A stretch of 52,643 nt of DNA from the NCBI RefSeq assembly GCF_020686945.1, contig NZ_JAJEPR010000023.1, positions 1-52,643 of the forward strand, in the 5' to 3' direction. This document shows, piece by piece, positions 15,743-25,228 of the stretch. Positions within the stretch are counted from its first letter, which is position 1. Each line of letters begins with the position of its first letter. A model generated the notes under the pieces. That model did no database searches, was not told the DNA's origin, and saw only the letters and a program-made list of their open reading frames with translations. The DNA is from Limivivens faecihominis (GTDB lineage Bacteria > Bacillota > Clostridia > Lachnospirales > Lachnospiraceae). A program made the translations under genes and the position numbers.

Positions 15743-17611
15743 ATGAGCAAGATTATTGGTATTGACTTAGGTACAACAAATAGCTGCGTAGCAGTCATGG
15801 AAGGTGGAAAACCGGTAGTTGTTACAAATACAGAAGGTTCCAGAACCACACCGTCTGTAGTAGCATTTACAAAAACAGGCGAAAGACTGGTAGGTGAGCC
15901 TGCAAAACGTCAGGCTGTTACCAACTCTGACAGAACTATCTCTTCCATTAAAAGACATATGGGAAGCGATTTCAGAGTAGAGATCGAAGGAAAGAAATAC
16001 TCTCCGCAGGAGATCTCCGCAATGATCCTTCAGAAACTGAAAGCGGACGCTGAGAACTATCTCGGTGAGAAAGTAACCGAGGCAGTTATCACCGTTCCGG
16101 CATACTTCAACGACGCACAGCGTCAGGCAACCAAGGATGCAGGTAAGATCGCAGGCCTGGATGTAAAACGTATCATCAACGAGCCGACCGCAGCTGCACT
16201 GGCATACGGCCTGGACAACGAGAATGAGCAGAAGATCATGGTATACGACCTGGGCGGCGGTACCTTTGATGTATCTATCATCGAGATCGGTGACGGCGTT
16301 ATCGAAGTTCTGGCAACCGCTGGTAACAACCACCTGGGCGGCGATGACTTCGACCAGAAAATTACCGACTACATGATTTCCGAGTTCAAGAGAACTGAGG
16401 GTGTAGACCTTTCCAACGATAAGATGGCTCTCCAGAGACTGAGAGAGGCAGCTGAGAAAGCAAAGAAAGAGCTTTCCAGTGCAACCACCACAAACATCAA
16501 CCTGCCCTTCATCACAGCAACCGCTGAGGGACCGAAGCACTTCGACATGAACCTGACCCGTGCAAAATTCGACGAGCTGACTCATGACCTGGTAGAGGCT
16601 ACTGCAGGCCCGGTAAACACCGCACTGAAAGATGCAGGCCTGAATGCCAGCGACCTTTCCAAAGTCCTTCTGGTAGGTGGTTCTACCCGTATCCCGGCTG
16701 TACAGGATAAGGTAAAAGCCCTGACCGGACATGAGCCGAACAAGAGCCTGAACCCGGATGAGTGCGTAGCCATCGGTGCTTCCATTCAGGGTGGTAAACT
16801 GGCAGGAGATGCCGGTGCAGGTGATATCCTTCTTCTGGATGTTACTCCGCTGTCTCTGTCTATCGAGACCATGGGCGGTATCGCAACCCGTCTGATCGAG
16901 AGAAATACCACAATCCCGACCAAGAAGAGCCAGATCTTCTCTACCGCAGCTGATAACCAGACCGCTGTAGATATCCATGTAGTACAGGGTGAGCGTCAGT
17001 TTGCAAGAGATAACAAGACCCTCGGACAGTTCCGTCTGGATGGTATCCCGCCTGCAAGAAGAGGTGTTCCGCAGATCGAGGTTACTTTCGATATCGATGC
17101 CAACGGTATTGTAAACGTATCCGCTAAGGACCTGGGAACAGGCAAAGAACAGCACATCACCATCACCTCCGGTTCTAACATGAGCGATTCCGAGATCGAC
17201 AAGGCTGTCAAAGAAGCAGCTGAGTACGAGGCTCAGGATAAGAAGCGGAAAGAGGCAATCGATACCAGAAACGAAGCGGATTCCATGGTATTCCAGACCG
17301 AGAAGGCAATGGAAGAGGTTGGTGACAAACTGGATTCCAACGATAAGACTGCTGTTGAGGCTGATCTGAACGCTCTGAAGAGTCTCATCGCCAGCACCAA
17401 TCCGGAAGATATGACTGATTCTCAGGTTGCAGAGATTAAAGCTGCAAAAGAGAAACTGATGGAGAGCGCTCAGAAGCTGTTTGCAAAAGTTTACGAGCAG
17501 GCACAGGGAGCTCAGCAGGCTGGCCAGGCTGGCCCGGGACCGGATATGAACGCCGGAGCAGGCACAGATAATTCCGATGATGTAGTTGACGGAGACTACA
17601 AAGAGGTATAA
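15743..17611 (+). CDS. dnaK: Chaperone protein DnaK (Hsp70)
   Basis: 622 residues. Nucleotide-binding domain signatures IGIDLGTTNSCVAV, VYDLGGGTFDVSI and VLLVGGSTRIPAVQ; substrate-binding domain from ~390 with VNVSAKDLGTGKEQ; C-terminal tail Gly/Gln-rich ending DDVVDGDYKEV, resembling the conserved Gram-positive end. ATG at 15743 follows GGAGG by eight bases; an in-frame TTG six bases earlier is less well placed. 85-base gap after grpE. Codon use is strongly biased, as for a highly expressed gene. Confidence 0.98.
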   Translation: MSKIIGIDLGTTNSCVAVMEGGKPVVVTNTEGSRTTPSVVAFTKTGERLVGEPAKRQAVTNSDRTISSIKRHMGSDFRVEIEGKKYSPQEISAMILQKLKADAENYLGEKVTEAVITVPAYFNDAQRQATKDAGKIAGLDVKRIINEPTAAALAYGLDNENEQKIMVYDLGGGTFDVSIIEIGDGVIEVLATAGNNHLGGDDFDQKITDYMISEFKRTEGVDLSNDKMALQRLREAAEKAKKELSSATTTNINLPFITATAEGPKHFDMNLTRAKFDELTHDLVEATAGPVNTALKDAGLNASDLSKVLLVGGSTRIPAVQDKVKALTGHEPNKSLNPDECVAIGASIQGGKLAGDAGAGDILLLDVTPLSLSIETMGGIATRLIERNTTIPTKKSQIFSTAADNQTAVDIHVVQGERQFARDNKTLGQFRLDGIPPARRGVPQIEVTFDIDANGIVNVSAKDLGTGKEQHITITSGSNMSDSEIDKAVKEAAEYEAQDKKRKEAIDTRNEADSMVFQTEKAMEEVGDKLDSNDKTAVEADLNALKSLIASTNPEDMTDSQVAEIKAAKEKLMESAQKLFAKVYEQAQGAQQAGQAGPGPDMNAGAGTDNSDDVVDGDYKEV

Positions 17612-17635
17612 AATCATACAGGATGTAACACAGAT

Positions 17636-17673
17636 CGGGGGAGGGTGAGAGCCGTCCCCCCGTTTGTGGTTTT
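17636..17673 (+). terminator. Weak terminator or processing hairpin after dnaK
   Basis: CGGGGGA (17636-17642) pairs with TCCCCCCG (17655-17662), then TTTGTGGTTTTAT. The tail is interrupted, so partial read-through into dnaJ is likely and would lower DnaJ relative to DnaK. Confidence 0.5.
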
Positions 17674-17747
17674 ATAAATAAGCAAGAAGAAGAGCCTGAT
17701 GTGCCGAATCTGCTGTTTTTTCGCGGCACATGGAATGGAGGAGAAAA

Positions 17748-18968
17748 ATGGCAGAGAGCAAACGCGATTATTATGAAGTCCTTGGCGTTGATAAGAACGC
17801 AGATGAGGCTACCATAAAAAAAGCATACCGGCAGCTGGCAAAGAAATACCATCCGGACATGAACCCGGGTGACAAGGAAGCTGAGAAAAAGTTTAAAGAG
17901 GCTTCCGAAGCATATGCGATCTTGAGCGATGCCGAAAAGAGAAGACAGTATGATCAGTTTGGTCATGCAGCATTTGAGCAGGGCGGCGGCGGAGCCGGCG
18001 GCTTTGGCGGCTTTGATTTCAATGGCGGTGATATGGGAGATATCTTTGGAGATATTTTCGGAGATCTTTTCGGAGGCGGTGGACGCAGCCGCAGGGCAGC
18101 AAACAACGGTCCGATGAAAGGAGCCAATTTACGCGCCAGCGTGACGATCACCTTTGAGGAAGCTGTTTTCGGCTGTGAGAAACAGCTGGAGCTGAATCTG
18201 AAGGATGAATGTACCACCTGTCATGGAACAGGAGCCAAGCCCGGAACGACGCCGGAAACCTGTCCGAAATGTGGCGGCAAAGGCCAGGTGGTCTATACGC
18301 AGCAGTCTCTTTTCGGGATGGTTCGAAATGTACAGACCTGTCCGGACTGCGGCGGTACCGGTAAGATCGTGAAAGAGAAGTGTCCGAACTGTCGTGGTGC
18401 GGGGTATACCAGCAGCCGCAAGAAGATCGCAGTAACGATCCCGGCCGGTATCGATGACGGTCAGAGCATCCGGATCCGTGAAAAAGGAGAGCCGGGCGTG
18501 AACGGAGGTCCCAGAGGAGATCTTCTGGTGGAAGTGAACGTACAGCGCCACCCGATCTTCCAGCGTCAGGATATGAATATCTTCTCTACAGCACCCATTT
18601 CCTTTGCGCAGGCAGCGCTGGGCGGTGATGTGCGGATCAAGACGGTAGACGGCGATGTGCTGTACACGGTAAAACCGGGTACACAGACCGATACCAAGGT
18701 GCGTTTGAGAGGAAAAGGCGTGCCTTCTCTCAGAAACAAAACGATCCGCGGCGACCACTATGTCACTCTGGTCGTTCAGGTGCCCACGAAACTGAATGAA
18801 GATGCAAAAGAAGCACTTCGCAGATTTGATCTGGAGACCGGCAATTCCCTGAATCAGAGTACAGAATCCTCTGCTCCGGCAAAGGAGAAAGAAAAAACAA
18901 AGAAAAAAGGCATTTTCAAAGAAGGTTTTGAGAAACTGAAAGAAACCTTTGAAGACAGAGATGAATAA
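17748..18968 (+). CDS. dnaJ: Chaperone protein DnaJ (Hsp40)
   Basis: 406 residues. J domain with YYEVLGVDKNADE and the HPD triad (KKYHPDMNPGD), Gly/Phe-rich linker (~75-110), four zinc-finger repeats CTTCHGTG, CPKCGGKG, CPDCGGTG and CPNCRGAG, and the C-terminal substrate-binding region. The tail (KEKEKTKKKGIFKEGFEKLK) is basic and longer than in many DnaJ proteins. ATG at 17748 follows TGGAGGAG. It stimulates DnaK ATPase and closes the heat-shock operon. Confidence 0.97.
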   Translation: MAESKRDYYEVLGVDKNADEATIKKAYRQLAKKYHPDMNPGDKEAEKKFKEASEAYAILSDAEKRRQYDQFGHAAFEQGGGGAGGFGGFDFNGGDMGDIFGDIFGDLFGGGGRSRRAANNGPMKGANLRASVTITFEEAVFGCEKQLELNLKDECTTCHGTGAKPGTTPETCPKCGGKGQVVYTQQSLFGMVRNVQTCPDCGGTGKIVKEKCPNCRGAGYTSSRKKIAVTIPAGIDDGQSIRIREKGEPGVNGGPRGDLLVEVNVQRHPIFQRQDMNIFSTAPISFAQAALGGDVRIKTVDGDVLYTVKPGTQTDTKVRLRGKGVPSLRNKTIRGDHYVTLVVQVPTKLNEDAKEALRRFDLETGNSLNQSTESSAPAKEKEKTKKKGIFKEGFEKLKETFEDRDE

Positions 18969-18972
18969 ACAG

Positions 18973-19017
18973 AACTCTCTCCCGCAGGAAAGGATCCGGC
19001 GGGAGGGAGTTTTTTTC
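18973..19017 (+). terminator. Terminator of the hrcA-dnaJ operon
   Basis: AACTCTCTCCCGC pairs with GCGGGAGGGAGTT, followed by TTTTTTT, four bases after the dnaJ stop. Confidence 0.95.
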
Positions 19018-19019
19018 AC

Positions 19020-19048
19020 TTGTATGAGGAAAGGGGGCGTGTTACAAT
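19020..19048 (+). promoter_or_regulatory. Possible promoter of the kinase/regulator pair
   Basis: TTGTAT, 17 bases, TACAAT (19043-19048), directly after the dnaJ terminator and 22 bases before the kinase start. The -10 is good, the -35 weak. Confidence 0.45.
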
Positions 19049-19069
19049 TCTGGAAAAGGGGGAGTATGA

Positions 19070-20830
19070 ATGAAAGAACGATTTGGAATCCATTCTATTT
19101 TTGTGAAACAGCTGATCTGTTTTGCACTGGGAAATGCGATTATCGTGCTGGTTATGACCGCTATTTTTCTGAATGCGTTTCAGCTTGCCAGAGAAGAGGT
19201 TTATGACAGAATGAACGCACAGTCCGAGTATTACCTGGAGACTCTGGATGCTCAGCTGGAAAATATTTATAATCTGGAAATCAATTTCTTTTATGACAGG
19301 CGGCTTGTTTTTCTGATGGAGGAGAGGAGCAGCCTTTCTGACTATGAGCGGAGAGACGCCCTTCTGTCTCTCGAAGAACGTCTGCAGGCGATCCAGGGCT
19401 GCAGCAATCTGATCCAAAATATCTATCTTTTTATTCCCAATACCAATTATATGATAACGCCGTCCTCGGCCGGCCGTATGCAGAACGAGGAGGACTGGGC
19501 GCTTCTGGATGATTATATGCAGGACAATGTCTCAGGGCTTCATATCAATGAGAACGGCATGTATTTTCTGGAAGCGGACCGGCATAGCATCAGCACGCAG
19601 AATTACCCTTCCCATATTGTGAGCATCATCCTTTCCAGGGAAGAGATTCAGAAGACGATGCAGACGATGATCAAGGATGAGACCAGCGGCGCTTTCTTTT
19701 ACCGGGATGCTTCCGTGATCCTGGATACGGGAACCAGTGCGGAATACCTGGGAAGCAATATCCTTTCGCTTCTGAAAAAAGACGAAACCGGGATTTATGA
19801 GGAAACTCAGCGGGTAAAAATCGGTTCGGAATCTTATCTTGTCATCACGAAGGAATCTCCGTCACTTGGAACCTTTGTTCAGTATTCCAAGGAAGCACCG
19901 ATCATGTATAAGATCAATCGGATGAAAACGTTTATCCTTGCAGCCTGGCTGATCATACTGGCGATCACGGTGATCTTTATTCTTTACACGCAGCGTCTCA
20001 TCCATACGCCCATGCAGCATCTTCTCAGGGCGTTCAACCGGGTGAAAAAAGGAAATTTCCAGGAGCATATTGAGGAAAAGAATAACAGTGAATTTGCCTA
20101 TCTTTATGAAGGTTTTAATGAGATGGAAGACCGGATACAGGATCTGATCCAGGAAGTCTATGAACAGAAGGAACTGAAGCAGAGGGCGGAATTAAAGCAG
20201 CTGCAGGAACAGATCAACCCGCATTTCCTTTATAACAGCCTGTTTTCCATCCGGAGCAAGATTTACCGGGAAGAATACGAAAGCGCTGAGGAGCTCACAG
20301 AGCTTCTGGGCAGGTATTTCCGGTATCTTACGAGAAATGCCCAGGATTATGTAGAACTTTCGCAGGAAGTGGATCACGCTTACTGTTATGCCAGGATCCA
20401 GGCATCCCGTTTTGCTGCCAGAATGGAGATCCGACTGGCAGAGCTGCCGGAAGATATGCAGAAACTCAAAGTTCCAAGGCTGATCATACAGCCTTTGCTG
20501 GAAAATGCTTTGGAGTACGGTCTTGGGGACAAGGAAGAAAACGGACTTCTGACGGTTTCCTATGAAGAGAAGGATGGACGTTTTTACATTCATCTCGAGG
20601 ACAATGGCAGTGTGACAGAAGAAGTTCTGGAAAAAATGAGGGAGAGCCTGCAGAAGGGAGCCAATGAAAAGGGAGAGGTCACAGGAATGATCAACATTCA
20701 CCGGCGGCTTCAGCTCTATTACGGCGGAATGGCCGGTCTGGAGATAAAGAGAAGTGTTTTTGGCGGGACCTGTGTGACTATTTGTCTGGAAGGAGAAGGA
20801 AAAGATGTACCGTTTGCTGATCGTGGATGA
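19070..20830 (+). CDS. YesM-type sensor histidine kinase
   Basis: 586 residues. TM1 at ~11-35 (ICFALGNAIIVLVMTAIFL), an extracytoplasmic sensor of ~240 residues, TM2 at ~285-306 (AAWLIILAITVIFIL), a HAMP linker, then the His_kinase domain with EQINPHFLYNSLFSI (phospho-acceptor His ~385) and an ATPase domain containing PLLENALEYGLGD and LEDNGSV. This layout is the LytS/YesM class that pairs with AraC-type regulators and controls sugar transport loci. Its 3' end overlaps the regulator gene by 26 bases, so the two are coupled. The ligand is probably an oligosaccharide, alone or bound to the neighbouring binding protein (inference). Confidence 0.93.
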   Translation: MKERFGIHSIFVKQLICFALGNAIIVLVMTAIFLNAFQLAREEVYDRMNAQSEYYLETLDAQLENIYNLEINFFYDRRLVFLMEERSSLSDYERRDALLSLEERLQAIQGCSNLIQNIYLFIPNTNYMITPSSAGRMQNEEDWALLDDYMQDNVSGLHINENGMYFLEADRHSISTQNYPSHIVSIILSREEIQKTMQTMIKDETSGAFFYRDASVILDTGTSAEYLGSNILSLLKKDETGIYEETQRVKIGSESYLVITKESPSLGTFVQYSKEAPIMYKINRMKTFILAAWLIILAITVIFILYTQRLIHTPMQHLLRAFNRVKKGNFQEHIEEKNNSEFAYLYEGFNEMEDRIQDLIQEVYEQKELKQRAELKQLQEQINPHFLYNSLFSIRSKIYREEYESAEELTELLGRYFRYLTRNAQDYVELSQEVDHAYCYARIQASRFAARMEIRLAELPEDMQKLKVPRLIIQPLLENALEYGLGDKEENGLLTVSYEEKDGRFYIHLEDNGSVTEEVLEKMRESLQKGANEKGEVTGMINIHRRLQLYYGGMAGLEIKRSVFGGTCVTICLEGEGKDVPFADRG

Positions 20831-22409
20831 TGAGATCGATAATGTCTACTGGCTGGAGGAGATGTTCCAGTATGATCTGAAAGAGGAACTGGAGGTTCAT
20901 ACGGCTGTTTCCGGGAAAGAGGCGCTGGAGCTTCTGAACAGGATCCGTTTTGATGTGGTGCTGACAGACATCAAGATGCCGGGCATGACAGGAATGGAAC
21001 TTTACGACCGGATCCGGGAAAACTGGCCGGCCTGCAAGGTGATCTTTCTCACTGCTTATCCACAGTTTGAGGATATTTACCGGGTAAGCCAGGATAAGGA
21101 TGTAAAATACATCCTGAAAAGTGAAGAAGAGAAGGTTATCAAAGCCACGGTGGAGGAGGCTTTCGAAGAGATCCGCCAGATGACACGCCGGAAAGAAGAG
21201 CTCCGTCAGGACCAGTGGATGAAGTACTGCGTGGAAAGGGAGAATTTCCGGGAACTGCTGGAAAGCCTGAGAAAGAAAGGAGAGCTTCCAAAGAAATGGG
21301 AGAAAGAGGGAAACTTTTCTCTGGATCTTACGAAGCCTATGCTCTGCACCCTGATCCGGCCGGAGCGGAGGGACCAGGCAGACTTGACGCAGGAAGAAAT
21401 GCTGGAAAATCTCTTTTCCGCTTTTGATCAGTATGTACCTGCCACTGTGCGGAAGCTGTTTTTTGGGATGGAGCAGGATTTCCTTATGCTCATGACGCAG
21501 CTGAAGCAGGAAGAAACGGAAACAAACCGGCTCTTTACCGTGATCCAGGGTGCACTGGAATATGCACAGGAAACACTGGAAAATACGGCGGATATGAGTT
21601 TTTCGGCCATTATGTCCTCAGAACCTGTGACAATTTCCGCCTTCAATGCAAAGCTTTTGGAACTTCGCCAGCTCATGTCTGTAAATATGACTGGTGAGGG
21701 AAGTCTTATCGCTCATGCAGAAATCCTGAAGACAGAGATGGAGACAACAAAGCTGCCGGAAAAAGGCAAACAGATGGAATTGTTGAAACTCTATCTGAAA
21801 AATGGCCAAAGAGAGAACTACTATCTGATCCTGGGCGAGATCGTCAGCCGCCTGAACCAGTTTGAGAGCATGCACGATATGAATGCCCTGGAGCTCTATT
21901 ATTCGGTCTCCGTTCTTATGATGCAGTACATCAACGAGCAGGGGATCAGTGAAAAACTGGCCTTCCGCATAGGTCTTTACAAGCTTATGAATTTTAATGA
22001 GTACGGCTCCTGGGCGGAGGCGGGAAGTTATCTCTATGACCTCTCCGATGTCATTTTTGAGGAAGGCGAAGGGACGGATGAGAGTCTTTCCGACCGTTCT
22101 CTTGAAAAACTGACTGCTTACATAGAGGAAAATCTGGCAGGAGATCTGACACTGACCCAGCTGGCGGCGGTGAGCGGTTTTAACTCCAGCTATCTTTCGC
22201 GGATCTTCAAACAGAAATATGGCATCGGATTATCGGAATTTATCCTGAGAAAACGAATGGAACTGTCCAGACAGCTTCTCTTGTGTACCGGGGAAAAAGT
22301 CCAGACCATCGCGAAAAAAGCAGGTTATCAGTCTTCACATTCCTTTTCGCGGACGTTCCGTGCCTGCATGGGAATGTCACCGAATGAGTACCGGGAGCAG
22401 AAGAAGTAA
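20805..22409 (+). CDS. YesN-type response regulator with AraC DNA-binding domain
   Basis: 534 residues. Receiver domain LLIVDDEIDN with phospho-acceptor Asp55 in VVLTDIKMPG and the conserved Lys in KYILKS. The middle ~300 residues form the variable linker of this class. The C-terminal ~100 residues hold two helix-turn-helix motifs: LTQLAAVSGFNSSYLSRIFK and TIAKKAGYQSSHSFSRTFRA, ending MSPNEYR, the AraC family signature. It probably activates the binding-protein gene 95 bases downstream and the genes after it. Confidence 0.94.
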   Translation: MYRLLIVDDEIDNVYWLEEMFQYDLKEELEVHTAVSGKEALELLNRIRFDVVLTDIKMPGMTGMELYDRIRENWPACKVIFLTAYPQFEDIYRVSQDKDVKYILKSEEEKVIKATVEEAFEEIRQMTRRKEELRQDQWMKYCVERENFRELLESLRKKGELPKKWEKEGNFSLDLTKPMLCTLIRPERRDQADLTQEEMLENLFSAFDQYVPATVRKLFFGMEQDFLMLMTQLKQEETETNRLFTVIQGALEYAQETLENTADMSFSAIMSSEPVTISAFNAKLLELRQLMSVNMTGEGSLIAHAEILKTEMETTKLPEKGKQMELLKLYLKNGQRENYYLILGEIVSRLNQFESMHDMNALELYYSVSVLMMQYINEQGISEKLAFRIGLYKLMNFNEYGSWAEAGSYLYDLSDVIFEEGEGTDESLSDRSLEKLTAYIEENLAGDLTLTQLAAVSGFNSSYLSRIFKQKYGIGLSEFILRKRMELSRQLLLCTGEKVQTIAKKAGYQSSHSFSRTFRACMGMSPNEYREQKK

Positions 22410-22462
22410 TGAAATGAACCAAAAGTAAAATCATGCACATGGAAACTGGAGAAACCTGCCTG

Positions 22463-22468
22463 TATAAT
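22463..22468 (+). promoter_or_regulatory. Probable -10 box of the ABC transporter operon
   Basis: A perfect TATAAT with no recognisable -35 at 16-18 bases upstream. A good -10 with a poor -35 fits a promoter that needs an activator such as the adjacent AraC-type regulator. Transcription would start about 30 bases before the binding-protein start. Confidence 0.5.
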
Positions 22469-22504
22469 AAAAGTATCAAAAACAAACACAAGGAGGTTTA
22501 CGGT

Positions 22505-24175
22505 ATGAAAAAGAAAATGATGATGGCACTGATGGCATCCATGGTTTTAAGCACCGTACTCGGAGCGGCAGGAACGGCAAAGGCAGATGAGGACCTGTAC
22601 GGGTTTGAGGAACCGGTAACGATCAAGATCGGGTATTCCTGGGGGAAGGATTTTTCCTGGAAAGCAGGACAGGATTCCAGCAATAATGACTGGGTGAACC
22701 TGTATAAATCCCATAACATCATCCCGGATGTCATTTATGAAGTGGACAGTTCTCAGGCACAGACCAAGCTTTCCACAGCAATCATGTCCGGCGATTATCC
22801 GGATATCATCAGCATGGATGCTACGGATTATGTGAATTATGCGCAGACAGGTGTGATCGCAGATATCACGGAGCTTTATGAAAAGTATGCTTCTGATGAA
22901 CTGAAAGAATATGTAGGTGTGGACGGCGGACAGAGCATGAATGCCCTCACGCTGGATGGAAAAATCTACGGTCTTCCCATGATGGGTAACGGTTATGATG
23001 AGGTTCCGGTCATGTTTATCCGTCAGGACTGGCTGGATAACCTGGGATTAAAGATGCCGACAACGATCGAGGAGCTGAAAGAAGTGGCAAGAGCCTTTAC
23101 GGAGGATGATCCGGACGGAAACGGACAGAACGATACATACGGTCTGGCTGTGGACGGCGTGGAAGTCCTGACAAAATCCATCGGAACGCTGGAAGGTTTC
23201 TTCGAATGCTTCGGTCTCTATCCCGGCTCTGATGCCATGACTTTCATGGATGACGGAAACGGCAAGGTTGTATGGGGTGGAGAAAATGCCGAGAAAGCCA
23301 AGGAAGCCCTGACGACTCTTCAGGAGATGTACCAGAACGGCTCCATCACCAGAGATTTTATCACGATGGACAGCAACTCTATCTTTGAAGAAGCAGGTGC
23401 AGGACGCTGTGGTATCTGGTTTGCACCTATGTGGGGCGGCATGGTTCCCATGTCCAGTGCAATGAAGAGCACTCCTGAAGCACACATTACGGCAGCTCCC
23501 ATTCCGGATGGAACAGGAACCGGCGATAACAAGAGTTATTTTGCACCGAGCTTTACCCAGGTTTACTGTGTAAGCTCCAAGTGTGAGAATCCGGAAGTGC
23601 TGATCAAACTGATGAACCTCAGTGTGAAAAAACTCTGCCATCCGGAAAACGAAGAGGATTTCAATACTTATTATGGAGACAATGAGCATACCGGTTATAA
23701 GTCAGGTCTGATGTGGACGCTGGCTCCGCTGAAAAACTACGATAATTTCCAGAAAGAATCCGCAGCTCTTCAGACCGGTGATACCAGTGAACTGAATATG
23801 GAACAGATGAGTGACTATACCAACATGAAAGCTTTCGTGGATGCCAAGGAAGCAGGAACCCTGGATGCAGAAGACGCAGCCCAGAACTCAGGTGCAGCTC
23901 TTTATACCGTATTCGGTGATCCGAACGGCGGTTATGCAGCTCTTGATCAGCTGATAAAAGAGGATGGTTTCATTTCTCCGGCTTATCAGGGAATCCCGAC
24001 AGAGAAAATGGCAGAGGTTTCCCCGACGCTGAAAAAACTCACCATTGAGACCATTGTGAAGATCATTACCGGCGAGTCCGTGGACAGCTATGACGGCCTG
24101 GTTTCCAACTGGCATGCACTGGGCGGCGATGATGCCCTGGCAGAAGCGCAGGAATGGGCAGACAGTAACAAGTAA
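22505..24175 (+). CDS. ABC transporter extracellular sugar-binding protein
   Basis: 556 residues, a size usual for the LplA/YtcQ group of oligosaccharide-binding proteins. The N-terminus is a signal peptide (KKKMMMALMASMVLS) with a signal-peptidase-I site around AKA-DE near residue 27. No lipobox cysteine is present, unusual for a Gram-positive binding protein. Mature-protein motifs include GDYPDIISMD, GLPMMGNGYDEVPVMFIRQ and FTEDDPDGNGQNDTYGLAVD, typical of family 1 binding proteins. AAGGAGG lies eight bases before ATG. It heads the transporter genes and is separated from the permeases by an attenuating terminator. Confidence 0.93.
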   Translation: MKKKMMMALMASMVLSTVLGAAGTAKADEDLYGFEEPVTIKIGYSWGKDFSWKAGQDSSNNDWVNLYKSHNIIPDVIYEVDSSQAQTKLSTAIMSGDYPDIISMDATDYVNYAQTGVIADITELYEKYASDELKEYVGVDGGQSMNALTLDGKIYGLPMMGNGYDEVPVMFIRQDWLDNLGLKMPTTIEELKEVARAFTEDDPDGNGQNDTYGLAVDGVEVLTKSIGTLEGFFECFGLYPGSDAMTFMDDGNGKVVWGGENAEKAKEALTTLQEMYQNGSITRDFITMDSNSIFEEAGAGRCGIWFAPMWGGMVPMSSAMKSTPEAHITAAPIPDGTGTGDNKSYFAPSFTQVYCVSSKCENPEVLIKLMNLSVKKLCHPENEEDFNTYYGDNEHTGYKSGLMWTLAPLKNYDNFQKESAALQTGDTSELNMEQMSDYTNMKAFVDAKEAGTLDAEDAAQNSGAALYTVFGDPNGGYAALDQLIKEDGFISPAYQGIPTEKMAEVSPTLKKLTIETIVKIITGESVDSYDGLVSNWHALGGDDALAEAQEWADSNK

Positions 24176-24198
24176 GCTTTGCCATGAATGAAAAAAGA

Positions 24199-24239
24199 GG
24201 CTGTTATACTGAAAGAAAAGGTGTAACAGCCCTTTTTTT
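24199..24239 (+). terminator. Intra-operon terminator after the binding-protein gene
   Basis: GGCTGTTA pairs with TAACAGCC (stem extended by AC/GT), then seven T. It lies 23 bases after the stop. Partial termination here would yield more binding protein than permease, as is common in ABC operons. Confidence 0.9.
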
Positions 24240-24275
24240 CTCAAAAACCGGTCGAAGAGACAGAAAGGGGTTCCT

Positions 24276-25214
24276 ATGAAACAGAAAAAGAAACAGACAC
24301 GGCAGGGAAGTGACAACAGGGCGTTCCATCTGATGCTCCTTGTTCCGGTCATTCTCCTGTTCATCTATAACATCCTGCCGATCCCGGCAGGAATCCTCAT
24401 GGCCTTCCAGAATTTTCATCCGATGAAGGGTTTTTTACATTCCAGTTTTGTCGGACTGGCCAATTTTAAGAAGCTCATGCTTCTGCCTGACACCTGGCCT
24501 GCGGTACGAAATACTCTGATCATTGCCATCGGAAAGATCATCGGAAATCTTGTGGTGCCGATCAGTTTTGCTCTTCTCCTAAATGAGATCCGGGTACGCT
24601 GGTTTAAGCGGGCGGCGCAGACCATTACTTACCTGCCTTACTTTTTATCCTGGGTGGTTTTAGGAGGAATCCTGATCAAATTCCTTTCTCCGGGCAGCTC
24701 CTCCACCACACCGGGCCTTCTGAATACGCTTCTGGTGAATTTACATATCATCAAAGAGCCCATCTATTTTCTGGGCAGCAACAGCACGTTCCGGGGAACA
24801 ATGATCATCAGCGATATCTGGAAAAATTTCGGTTATAACACGATCATTTATCTGGCGGCACTTACCGGCATCGATCCGACCCTTTACGAGGCGGCCATGG
24901 TGGACGGAGCCGGCAAGATCAAGCAGACGATCCATGTGACCATGCCGGGCATTGCACCCTTTATCGCACTTATGACGATCATGTCTATCGGCAGCGTTCT
25001 GAATGCGGGCTTTGACCAGATCTTTAACCTGTACAGTCCGGCTGTTTACGCAACCGGTGATATCATCGATACGCTGGTATACCGTCTGGGACTGATCAAT
25101 CAGCAGTATTCCCTGTCGGCAGCCGTTGGTCTTTTAAAATCCGTAGTGTCCTGTATCCTTGTGCTTACCGGCTACAAGCTGGCGGACAAATATGCCGGAT
25201 ACAAAGTGTGGTAG
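24276..25214 (+). CDS. ABC transporter permease, LplB/UgpA-like
   Basis: 312 residues with about six membrane helices (LMLLVPVILLFIYNIL, TLIIAIGKIIGNLVV, YLPYFLSWVVLGGILI and others). The cytoplasmic coupling loop reads DPTLYEAAMVDGAGKIKQT, the EAA motif of binding-protein-dependent permeases. An N-terminal extension is rich in Lys and Gln. GAAAGGGG lies before ATG. It partners the next permease. No ATPase is encoded in the locus, so a shared MsmK-type ATPase elsewhere is expected. Confidence 0.94.
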   Translation: MKQKKKQTRQGSDNRAFHLMLLVPVILLFIYNILPIPAGILMAFQNFHPMKGFLHSSFVGLANFKKLMLLPDTWPAVRNTLIIAIGKIIGNLVVPISFALLLNEIRVRWFKRAAQTITYLPYFLSWVVLGGILIKFLSPGSSSTTPGLLNTLLVNLHIIKEPIYFLGSNSTFRGTMIISDIWKNFGYNTIIYLAALTGIDPTLYEAAMVDGAGKIKQTIHVTMPGIAPFIALMTIMSIGSVLNAGFDQIFNLYSPAVYATGDIIDTLVYRLGLINQQYSLSAAVGLLKSVVSCILVLTGYKLADKYAGYKVW

Positions 25215-25228
25215 GAGGTGAAACACAT

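Noticed and set aside
15767..17617. 616-residue open frame antisense to dnaK
   Set aside because: Long because of the codon bias of dnaK on the other strand; Cys/Leu-rich nonsense composition, no ribosome site, no domain.
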